Origin: JAAYJK01 sp964531295
GTDB lineage: Bacteria > Bacillota > Syntrophomonadia > Syntrophomonadales > Syntrophomonadaceae
Direction: 5' to 3'
Assembly: GCA_964531295.1 (NCBI GenBank)
Contig: CAZHHJ010000104.1
Coordinates: 1-8,489 of the forward strand
DNA: 8,489 nt
The notes beneath the pieces are model-generated. The model searched no databases. It saw only the letters and a program-made list of their open reading frames with translations, and had not been told where the DNA came from. The translations under genes and the position numbers were made by a program. Below are positions 1 to 5,835 of this stretch, piece by piece. The number at the start of each line of letters is the position of its first letter. Position 1 is the first letter of the stretch.

Positions 1-28
1 TCCTGAGTCCGTCATGACGGACTCAGGA
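1..28. repeat. Perfect 28-bp palindrome at the left edge
   Basis: Bases 1-14 (TCCTGAGTCCGTCA) are exactly mirrored by 15-28, with no spacer. The palindrome is cut by the window edge, so it may be longer. It lies upstream of the efflux promoter and directly adjoins the AGAACCGTCCC motif of the hairpin at 20-46. It has no U-tract and so is not a good intrinsic terminator on the + strand. It most likely belongs to a dispersed intergenic repeat; a protein-binding dyad or cruciform is possible. Confidence 0.8.
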
Positions 29-46
29 GAACCGTCCCCTTGAGTT
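20..46 (+). repeat. Hairpin repeat with AGAACCGTCCC loop, copy 1
   Basis: Bases 20-27 pair with 39-46 (six Watson-Crick and two G-U pairs) around an 11-base loop, AGAACCGTCCC, at 28-38. The same 11 bases occur in the same orientation in the loop of another intergenic hairpin at 5778-5807, where the stem sequence is different. The left arm overlaps the 1-28 palindrome, so the two folds compete. It lies just upstream of the -35 box of the efflux promoter. Membership of a genome-wide repeat family is an inference from two copies and from memory of similar motifs in clostridia. Confidence 0.6.
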
Positions 47-49
47 GCC

Positions 50-79
50 TTGACCAATTCCGATAAGGTACGATATAAT
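50..79 (+). promoter_or_regulatory. Sigma-A-type promoter of the efflux operon
   Basis: A -35 box TTGACC (50-55) and a perfect -10 box TATAAT (74-79) are separated by 18 bases. Initiation would be expected near 85-88, leaving a leader of about 50 bases before the GTG start at 138. The strength of the match and the dyad immediately downstream suggest a promoter that is strong unless repressed. Confidence 0.75.
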
Positions 80-90
80 TTTAACAGACT

Positions 91-102
91 GACCAGCCGG
101 TC
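91..102. promoter_or_regulatory. Putative TetR operator (GACC-N4-GGTC dyad)
   Basis: The inverted repeat GACC AGCC GGTC lies 11 bases after the -10 box, on the predicted transcription start or first transcribed bases. Flanking bases (ACT before, GGA after) extend the symmetry only imperfectly. A repressor bound here would block initiation or clearance. TetR-family repressors commonly bind such dyads at efflux promoters, and a TetR gene lies at the end of this operon. That this protein binds this site is inferred; no matching dyad was seen in front of the TetR gene. Confidence 0.5.
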
Positions 103-124
103 GGAAATCATAAATGGAGAATTT

Positions 125-130
125 GGGAGG
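125..130 (+). promoter_or_regulatory. Ribosome binding site that decides the adaptor start
   Basis: GGGAGG with a seven-base spacer to GTG 138. It lies downstream of the alternative ATG at 114, so it can serve only the GTG. The region before ATG 114 has no comparable purine motif. Confidence 0.75.
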
Positions 131-137
131 GTATCAA

Positions 138-1268
138 GTGATTAAGGATAATAAAACAATCAGCCTGCTGCTGATACTGTTGCTTTTAACTCTTTTGCTG
201 AATGGCTGTGGTAAAGGCCAGGAGATGGTTAAGGAATCGGAATTAACAGTGAAGGTGGCCCAGGCCCAAATCCAGTACATAGCTAAAACGTCTCAATATT
301 CAGGCATAATTCGCGGGATCAACGAAGTCAATGTTATGGCCAAAGCAGCTGCCCGGGTAATCGCTATTAATGTGCAGCCCGGTGATTATGTAAAGCAGGG
401 ACAGGTTCTATTGACTCTGGATAGTTCGGATTATCAGGCTGGTGTCAGGCAGGCTGAGGCGGCGGTAGCCATGGCGGAAGCTGGTAAAAAGGCCAATGAG
501 ACTCAAAAAGCAGCCGCCCTGGCCAATTATGAAAGGACTTTGGCTCTGCACGAGAGCGGGGCGGTCTCAGATAGCCAGTTGGAAGCCGCCTCAGCCCAGT
601 ATGATACTCTGAATTCTGGCAGTGCCGAAGCAGCGATAGAACAGGCCCGGGCCGGCCTGCAGCAGGCCCAAAATAGTATAGGCAACTGTAGCGTAACAGC
701 GCCGATTAACGGTGTGGTAGGAACTATCTCCCTTTCCCTGGGGGAAAACGCCAGCCCGCAGATGCCGGCAGCGGTTATTAGCGATACTTCCCGCCTGGAA
801 GTCGAAGTTCAGGTAAGTGAATCCGAGATTTCTCATATTCAGCCCGGCAGTGAGGTTCAGGTGACGGTCAGCGCGGTTCGCCCGGAACCTTTCCCGGGAA
901 AAGTGAGCAGTGTATCCGTCGCTGCTGATCCCAGCAGCAGAAATTATATGGTTAAGATAATAATGGACAATCCGGGCAATGTGATGAGATCTGGTATGTT
1001 TGCCCAGGTGGCGTTAGCAACGCTTTCTGCAGAAGAAGCGCTTTGCGTGCCGCGCAATGCGGTAATACCTAAAGGCAGCAAATCAGTGGTGTTCATAGTT
1101 GATGAAGAGAGCCGGGCTCGTATACTGGAGGTAGAAACCGGCATAGAGAGCAGCCGCTATATACAGATACTCAAAGGTCTGAAAGAAGGCCAGCGGGTGA
1201 TAGAGAAAGGCAATACCCTGGTGGGTGATGGTAGCAAGGTCAGGGTAATCACCGGGGGTGAAAAATAA
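138..1268 (+). CDS. RND efflux membrane-fusion adaptor, lipoprotein (HlyD/AcrA family)
   Basis: This is the adaptor subunit of a tripartite-type RND exporter, coupling to the inner-membrane permease encoded next. I prefer the GTG start at 138 (376 aa), because GGGAGG at 125-130 sits seven bases upstream. The in-frame ATG at 114 (384 aa) lacks a ribosome binding site and would spoil the signal peptide. From GTG the protein has a short charged N-terminus, a Leu-rich hydrophobic stretch and a lipobox (LLNGC) with the lipidated Cys at residue 24. A biotinyl-lipoyl half (about 70-105, with VQPGDYVKQGQVLLTLD), an Ala/Gln-rich alpha-helical hairpin (about 105-180), the second lipoyl half (CSVTAPINGVVG) and a beta-barrel/membrane-proximal region follow. 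It overlaps the permease by one base (TAATG), implying translational coupling. The family is certain; the exported substrate is unknown. Confidence 0.93.
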   Translation: MIKDNKTISLLLILLLLTLLLNGCGKGQEMVKESELTVKVAQAQIQYIAKTSQYSGIIRGINEVNVMAKAAARVIAINVQPGDYVKQGQVLLTLDSSDYQAGVRQAEAAVAMAEAGKKANETQKAAALANYERTLALHESGAVSDSQLEAASAQYDTLNSGSAEAAIEQARAGLQQAQNSIGNCSVTAPINGVVGTISLSLGENASPQMPAAVISDTSRLEVEVQVSESEISHIQPGSEVQVTVSAVRPEPFPGKVSSVSVAADPSSRNYMVKIIMDNPGNVMRSGMFAQVALATLSAEEALCVPRNAVIPKGSKSVVFIVDEESRARILEVETGIESSRYIQILKGLKEGQRVIEKGNTLVGDGSKVRVITGGEK

Positions 1269-4200
1269 TGAAACTTGTAAACTTTTCTACCCGCCGGCCG
1301 GTAAGTGTTATTATTATAGTTTCAGTTATATTGATATTAGGATTCTTCTCCTTTTCCCGGACCTCGGTTGACCTGCTGCCAGATATGAACTTTCCCATGG
1401 CAGCAGTTATAACCAGCTATTCTGGAGCCGGACCAGAGGAAGTAGAATCCCAGGTTACCAAAGCCATGGAGGGTTCGCTGAACAGTCTCAGTGGCATCAC
1501 AGAAATTCAATCAACTTCCAGTGAAGGAAGTTCAGTGGTTCTGATTATGTTCGACTGGGGCACCAATATGGACAGTGCCATGCTGGATATTCGGGAAAAT
1601 ATATCCTTTATCGAAAGCTTTTTACCCAGCGGGGCCGGCAAACCCATGGTAGTAAAGATGGACCCCAATATGATGCCTATCCTGCAGATCGGGATAAGCG
1701 GGGGAGAGAGCCTGGAACAACTGCAAGATATTGCCGAAGATATTATCGAACCTCGGCTTTCCCGCATACCGGAAATAGCTTCAGTATATATTACCGGAGG
1801 GAATGTCCGGCAGGTTAGTGTAGAAGTAGACCCGGTTAAGCTGGAAAACTATAATTTATCCTTGGCCCAGGTGGTAGCAGTGCTGCAAGCGGAGAACTTC
1901 AATATGTCCGGGGGGCAGTATGAACAGGGTGAACGCAAGTATTATGTGCGCAACTTGCAGCAGTTTGAATCAATAGACGATATCGCCGAGGTACGTATTT
2001 TGACTGCTACTGGCCAGAACCTGCGTCTGGGAGATATCGCGCAAATCAAGGATGGTTACGAAGAAACCACCCAATATACCAGAGTGAATGGGGAATCCGC
2101 GGTCGGCATTCACTGTATGAAACAGACCGGGGCCAACACCGTATCGGCTTCCAAACAAGTGGGCCGAGAGCTGGATAAAATTAAACAGGAACTGGATGTA
2201 GATCTGGAAATCAGCGTGGTTATGGATCAGGCTAAATATGTGCAAGAGGCCATTCAAAATACGGAGAAGATGATATTAGAAGGAGCCCTGCTGGCTGTTC
2301 TGGTCATCTTTCTTTTCCTACGCAATTGGCGCAGCACCCTTATTATTTTCATGTCTATACCGATATCTATAATTGCTACCTTTATATTGATGTATTTCAC
2401 CAAGAGTACAGTCAATTTAATTACTATGGGGGGCCTGGCTTTAGGGGTAGGCCGGATAGTGGATGATTCCATAGTGGTATTTGAAAACATCTATCGTCAT
2501 CGGCAGATGGGTGAACCACCCATGCTGGCAGCGCAAAAGGGTGCCTCGGAAGTGGGGGGAGCTGTAATTGCCGCTACTCTTACTATCATTGCGGTCTTTG
2601 CTCCTATCGCCTATGTGCAGGGTTTAACCTCTATATTGTTTAGACCCCTGGCCCTTACCATCTGCTGCGCTATTCTGGCTTCACTATTCGTTTCCTTAAC
2701 CATTATACCCTTGCTGGCTTCCCGCATGCTTACTGATGAAACCATGGCAAAATTGGATGCTCGCAATATCGGCGAGGGTAAAAAGCTCACCGACCGTTTC
2801 AGCCGTTGGATTGACGGACTCAGTGAGCGTTACAGCCATTTATTAAAATCTGCTTTGAAGCACCGCCGCCGGGTAGTGGCAATAGTTACCTTGATGATGG
2901 TGGGATCCTTGGCTTTAATTCCTCTGGTTGGGGCCGAATTTATGCCCGCCATGGATTCAGGGGAAATATCTATTAATATAGAGACGGATAAAGGAAGCAA
3001 TATAGCCAGTACCGATGAGGTGAGCAGGCAGGTGGAAGAACGCCTGCATTCTATACCGGAGGTGGAGCTGATATTTTCCAGTGTGGGTTCCTCCTCGGTA
3101 ATGCTCATGGGTTCGGGTTCTCACACCGATGTATCCACCATGTATGTAAAACTCTGCCCCCGGGATGAACGGGTTAAAGACGTAAATCAAATGACCGATG
3201 ATATTCGTCAACTGATGACTGACATACCCGGAGCCAAGATTGAGGTCAGTGGAATGGATACTTCGGGTGGTATGATGTCTGGCAGCAGTGCCATCACTAT
3301 CCAGGTAACTGGTGATGATCTGCAGGTTTTAAAAGACCTTTCCACACAGGTAGCGGAAGTGGTAAGGGATGTGCCAGGCACCAGGGAAGTGGTATCTTCC
3401 TTGACTGATGGTTCACCTGAACTGCAGATTCATATTGACCGCGACCGGGCCGCAGCCTATGGTTTGACTCCTATGCAGGTTTCTTCGGCTATTAATGCAT
3501 CTATGCAGGGTTCGGTAGCTACCCAGTATCGTATAGAAGGAGAAGAGGTGGATGTCCGGGTTGGCTATCCTTCCGAGCAGGTCAAGGATATCGATTACTT
3601 GAAGAACCTGACTATTAGGAATGCCATGGGGATGGGAGTAAAGCTATCTCAACTAGCTGTTTTTAAGGTGGAACAGGGTCCCATCTCCATCAGCCGTCAG
3701 GATCAGGTGAGAATAGCTAACATCAATGGTTCTCTGTTGAATCGAGATTTAAAAAGTGTAATGGATGATATCAAAGCGGGAGTGGAAAAAATAGACTTGC
3801 CAGCCGGATATGAAGTAGAATATGCTGGGCAAAACCAGCAGATGATGGATACCTTTGGGGATCTGGCTCTGGCCCTGATACTGGCCATTATTCTGGTCTA
3901 TGCGGTTATGGCTGTACAGTATGAATCTTTCTTCAGTCCCTTTGTTATTATGTTCTCCATACCCACCGCTATAATCGGTATAATTCTGGCTTTGTTCTTA
4001 ACTGGCCGGGCCTTAAGCGTACCCGCTTTCATTGGGGTAATCATGCTGGTGGGGGTATCTGTTTCCAATGCCATAGTATTTGTCGATTATTTAAAACAGC
4101 AGATCGAAAAGGGTATGGATAGGGATGAAGCCATCATAGAAACCGGACGAGTCAGGTTACGGCCCATACTCATGACCGCCTTCAGTACCATCCTGGCTAT

Positions 4201-4405
4201 GCTGCCTCTAGCCCTCGGGATGGGCGAAGGGGGAGAATATCAGGCCCCTCTGGCTACGGTGGTTATTGGAGGACTGTTGATTTCTACCCTGATCACCCTG
4301 GTTCTGGTGCCGGTAGTATATTCCATTTTCGATGACATAGGGCGCAACCGCCGACAGAAAAAGACTGAAGGTAAGGCAGTTCCCGCTGGGCTTAGCATAG
4401 AATAA
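1268..4405 (+). CDS. RND multidrug efflux permease (AcrB/SwrC-like, HAE1 type)
   Basis: A proton-driven exporter of the AcrB superfamily, 1045 aa, which is full length for the family. The start overlaps the adaptor stop and is preceded by GGGGGTGA (1254-1261). The predicted layout is TM1 at about 12-30, a large extracytoplasmic loop to about 335, TM2-TM6 at about 338-487, TM7 at about 534-554, a second large loop to about 862 and TM8-TM12 to about 1019. The proton-relay aspartates of TM4 are D399 and D400 (GVGRIVDDSIVVFENI). The TM10 lysine of AcrB (K940) is replaced by S933 in GVSVSNAIVFVDY; Gram-positive relatives often have Asn there. Substrates may be drugs, detergents or endogenous lipopeptide or fatty-acid-like compounds, but the sequence does not decide. 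It forms an operon with the adaptor and probably the downstream TetR gene. Confidence 0.95.
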   Translation: MKLVNFSTRRPVSVIIIVSVILILGFFSFSRTSVDLLPDMNFPMAAVITSYSGAGPEEVESQVTKAMEGSLNSLSGITEIQSTSSEGSSVVLIMFDWGTNMDSAMLDIRENISFIESFLPSGAGKPMVVKMDPNMMPILQIGISGGESLEQLQDIAEDIIEPRLSRIPEIASVYITGGNVRQVSVEVDPVKLENYNLSLAQVVAVLQAENFNMSGGQYEQGERKYYVRNLQQFESIDDIAEVRILTATGQNLRLGDIAQIKDGYEETTQYTRVNGESAVGIHCMKQTGANTVSASKQVGRELDKIKQELDVDLEISVVMDQAKYVQEAIQNTEKMILEGALLAVLVIFLFLRNWRSTLIIFMSIPISIIATFILMYFTKSTVNLITMGGLALGVGRIVDDSIVVFENIYRHRQMGEPPMLAAQKGASEVGGAVIAATLTIIAVFAPIAYVQGLTSILFRPLALTICCAILASLFVSLTIIPLLASRMLTDETMAKLDARNIGEGKKLTDRFSRWIDGLSERYSHLLKSALKHRRRVVAIVTLMMVGSLALIPLVGAEFMPAMDSGEISINIETDKGSNIASTDEVSRQVEERLHSIPEVELIFSSVGSSSVMLMGSGSHTDVSTMYVKLCPRDERVKDVNQMTDDIRQLMTDIPGAKIEVSGMDTSGGMMSGSSAITIQVTGDDLQVLKDLSTQVAEVVRDVPGTREVVSSLTDGSPELQIHIDRDRAAAYGLTPMQVSSAINASMQGSVATQYRIEGEEVDVRVGYPSEQVKDIDYLKNLTIRNAMGMGVKLSQLAVFKVEQGPISISRQDQVRIANINGSLLNRDLKSVMDDIKAGVEKIDLPAGYEVEYAGQNQQMMDTFGDLALALILAIILVYAVMAVQYESFFSPFVIMFSIPTAIIGIILALFLTGRALSVPAFIGVIMLVGVSVSNAIVFVDYLKQQIEKGMDRDEAIIETGRVRLRPILMTAFSTILAMLPLALGMGEGGEYQAPLATVVIGGLLISTLITLVLVPVVYSIFDDIGRNRRQKKTEGKAVPAGLSIE

Positions 4406-4427
4406 ATCCAGAGTAATATTGGCGTTG

Positions 4428-4451
4428 AGGCGGGGGCGGTTGCCCTCGTCT
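4428..4451 (+). other. GC-rich stem-loop between permease and TetR genes
   Basis: Bases 4428-4437 pair with 4442-4451 (eight Watson-Crick and two G-U pairs) around a GGTT loop, 22 bases after the permease stop. No U-tract follows, so it is not a normal intrinsic terminator. It could protect the efflux mRNA from 3' decay or reduce read-through into the regulator gene. The 114-base spacer shows no convincing separate promoter for the TetR gene. Confidence 0.5.
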
Positions 4452-4519
4452 GCTCACCGGGGAAGGGTGGTTTTCTGCTTACAGCTACAGATGCGATATT
4501 TGGTGGTGGGGGGGCTTAG

Positions 4520-5110
4520 ATGAAGGAATTTATTAATAAGACTGAGGATAAGAGGGAACGCATCCTGATGGCGGCGGTAGAAGTTTTTACCCGCTGCGGC
4601 TATAACCGGGCCAGAATGGAAGAAATAGCGGAGACGGCCGGTATTGGCAAAGGCACCCTCTACGAATACTTTGACAGCAAACTGCATTTATTTCATGAAA
4701 TGATTATAAGATCCTGGGAAGAATACTCCCGGTCAGTTACGGCCGATAGGATCAGCGAGTTCAGCTTTGAAGAAATAATCCGGGAAATAGTCAAAAGTCA
4801 TTTCCAGTTCAGTAAAGAAAAGAAAAAATTAGCCCGGATACTGTTCTGGGATACTGAGACCATGGAGGAAGAACTAAAAGAATGGATGCATAGTCTTAGC
4901 CAGGAACGAGAAAAATGGATAAAACAAATTGTAGATAGAGCAGTACGGCAGGGAGAAATAAAAGAAGTAGATTATATGCTGGTCTACCTTATTATAGCCG
5001 GCTTAATAGGTTCCATCTGGGCCTTCAATATCATGGAGGACTGGGACATCGATCCGGAGAGACTGGCTGATCAACTTACCGACGCGGTGATGAATGGCAT
5101 AAGGAAATGA
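4520..5110 (+). CDS. TetR/AcrR-family transcriptional regulator
   Basis: A 196-aa ligand-responsive DNA-binding protein, probably the repressor of the efflux operon that precedes it. The N-terminal TetR helix-turn-helix spans about residues 11-58, with ILMAAVEVFTRCGYNRARME as helix 1 and its turn, IAETAGIGKGTLYEYF as the HTH and recognition helix, and the usual SKLHLF start of helix 4. The C-terminal part is all-helical, has a hydrophobic run (YLIIAGLIGSIWAF, about 156-169), and would form the ligand pocket and dimer interface. The start codon follows a seven-G run (4508-4514) with a five-base gap, a G-rich rather than canonical ribosome site. The likely target is the GACC/GGTC dyad at 91-102. 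Its place last in the operon would give negative autoregulation. Ligand unknown. Confidence 0.92.
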   Translation: MKEFINKTEDKRERILMAAVEVFTRCGYNRARMEEIAETAGIGKGTLYEYFDSKLHLFHEMIIRSWEEYSRSVTADRISEFSFEEIIREIVKSHFQFSKEKKKLARILFWDTETMEEELKEWMHSLSQEREKWIKQIVDRAVRQGEIKEVDYMLVYLIIAGLIGSIWAFNIMEDWDIDPERLADQLTDAVMNGIRK

Positions 5111-5148
5111 CAACGGGGACCAAGTGTACCATCCCCGTTGTCTTTTTT
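5109..5148 (+). terminator. Rho-independent terminator of the efflux/TetR operon
   Basis: An 11-bp perfect stem (5109-5119 with 5132-5142) encloses a 12-base loop and is followed by six T (5143-5148). The left arm begins inside the TGA stop of the TetR gene, so there is no 3' untranslated spacer. The GGGGAC start of the element and its TACCATCCCC end loosely resemble the AGAACCGTCCCC repeat motif seen elsewhere in the window. Confidence 0.9.
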
Positions 5149-5183
5149 GTCGGGACCGGAGGGAGACGGTGGACCTAAATATT

Positions 5184-5215
5184 TTGACTTAAGCTTGGGA
5201 ATATATTACTATGAT
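5184..5215 (+). promoter_or_regulatory. Putative promoter of the split-barrel protein gene
   Basis: TTGACT (5184-5189) is followed by TACTAT (5207-5212) after 17 bases, or by the better box TATGAT (5210-5215) after 20. The stretch is AT-rich and lies after the upstream terminator and 45-50 bases before the ATG, as expected for an independent transcription unit. Confidence 0.55.
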
Positions 5216-5259
5216 GCTAAATGCTTGTTTAATACAACAATTATGGACAAGGAGGACCT

Positions 5260-5667
5260 ATGGACAATTTATTATTGGAAAAAGCCCGGGAAATGATTAA
5301 TGCCAATTACATTTCCACTACCTTGAGCACGGTGGATAAAGATTATAATGTGAATATTGCAGTAATCACTATCCTGGAAATGATCGATAATAATACTATC
5401 ATCTGTGCCCGCTTTGGAGCCGAAAAGACTTATGCTAATTTAAAGGAAACTGGCAAGGGTGTTTTCCTGGTGCTGATAACTGCGGATGAAAGTACCAAAG
5501 ATGGTATTCGGGTATATGTAGAGTTGACTGATGATCAGCAGGAAGGTGCTTATTTTGAACGCATAAAGGAGCGCCTTAATAATACTGCTTATGCGTCATT
5601 CCCGCTTAAGAACTGCCTGGTATTTAAGGTGGTAGATATACTGCCGGTTTCCATGCTAAAGAAGTAA
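5260..5667 (+). CDS. Pyridoxamine 5'-phosphate oxidase-like FMN-binding split-barrel protein
   Basis: A small (135 aa) soluble protein. The pattern matches the PNPOx-like split barrel: an N-terminal helix (LLEKAREMI), then a strand pair with a small-residue turn (ISTTLSTVDKDYNVNIAVIT), then TIICARFGAEKTYANLKETG, in which the R/K-T-x-x-N-L segment usually marks the flavin-phosphate side, followed by GVFLVLI and a C-terminal strand (CLVFKVVDILPVSML). Such proteins bind FMN or related flavins and act as oxidoreductases or flavin-storage proteins; this one is too short to be a canonical PdxH. AAGGAGG (5249-5255) lies four bases before the ATG. The gene stands alone between the efflux terminator and a 168-base spacer, so its context says little about its job. 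The fold is fairly sure; substrate and partner are unknown. Confidence 0.75.
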   Translation: MDNLLLEKAREMINANYISTTLSTVDKDYNVNIAVITILEMIDNNTIICARFGAEKTYANLKETGKGVFLVLITADESTKDGIRVYVELTDDQQEGAYFERIKERLNNTAYASFPLKNCLVFKVVDILPVSMLKK

Positions 5668-5777
5668 GAACGGCAGAGAGGAATAGGGGACGATTACCGC
5701 GTTCACTATTTAATCAGGATATACTGGGATTACATTGAATGCTGCTAAAAAAAACATAGCAACCCGGTATTATAAAA

Positions 5778-5807
5778 GTTGACAGGAAGAACCGTCCCGC
5801 TGTCAAC
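5778..5807 (+). repeat. Hairpin repeat with AGAACCGTCCC loop, copy 2
   Basis: GTTGACAG (5778-5785) pairs perfectly with CTGTCAAC (5800-5807) around a 14-base loop containing AGAACCGTCCC (5788-5798), identical to the loop of the hairpin at 20-46. It sits in the 168-base spacer 13 bases before the ribosome binding site of the epimerase gene, so it would lie in that mRNA's leader if transcription starts upstream. No U-tract follows, only TTTGATTTT a few bases on. The rest of the spacer holds an eight-A run (5747-5754) and no promoter I trust. Confidence 0.65.
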
Positions 5808-5835
5808 CTGATTTGATTTTAGGAGGAATAGAGTA

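Noticed and set aside
1..46. CRISPR repeat or attachment site at the left edge
   Set aside because: No regular spacing, no cas or integrase genes, and no second copy of the palindrome in the window.
1507..3888. Several minus-strand open frames of 60-95 codons inside the permease gene
   Set aside because: They are antisense shadows of a gene with full-length RND homology; none has a plausible ribosome site or recognisable product.
5243..5296. Out-of-frame ATG with a short 17-codon frame overlapping the start of the split-barrel gene
   Set aside because: It has no ribosome binding site of its own, and its bases are explained by the AAGGAGG site and start of the real gene.
5641..5676. CTGCCG ... 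CGGCAG inverted repeat around the stop of the split-barrel gene, as a terminator
   Set aside because: Only six pairs with a 24-base loop and no U-tract; too weak to call.
5779..5784. TTGACA, a perfect -35 box upstream of the epimerase gene
   Set aside because: It is part of the left arm of the hairpin, and no -10-like sequence lies 15-19 bases downstream.
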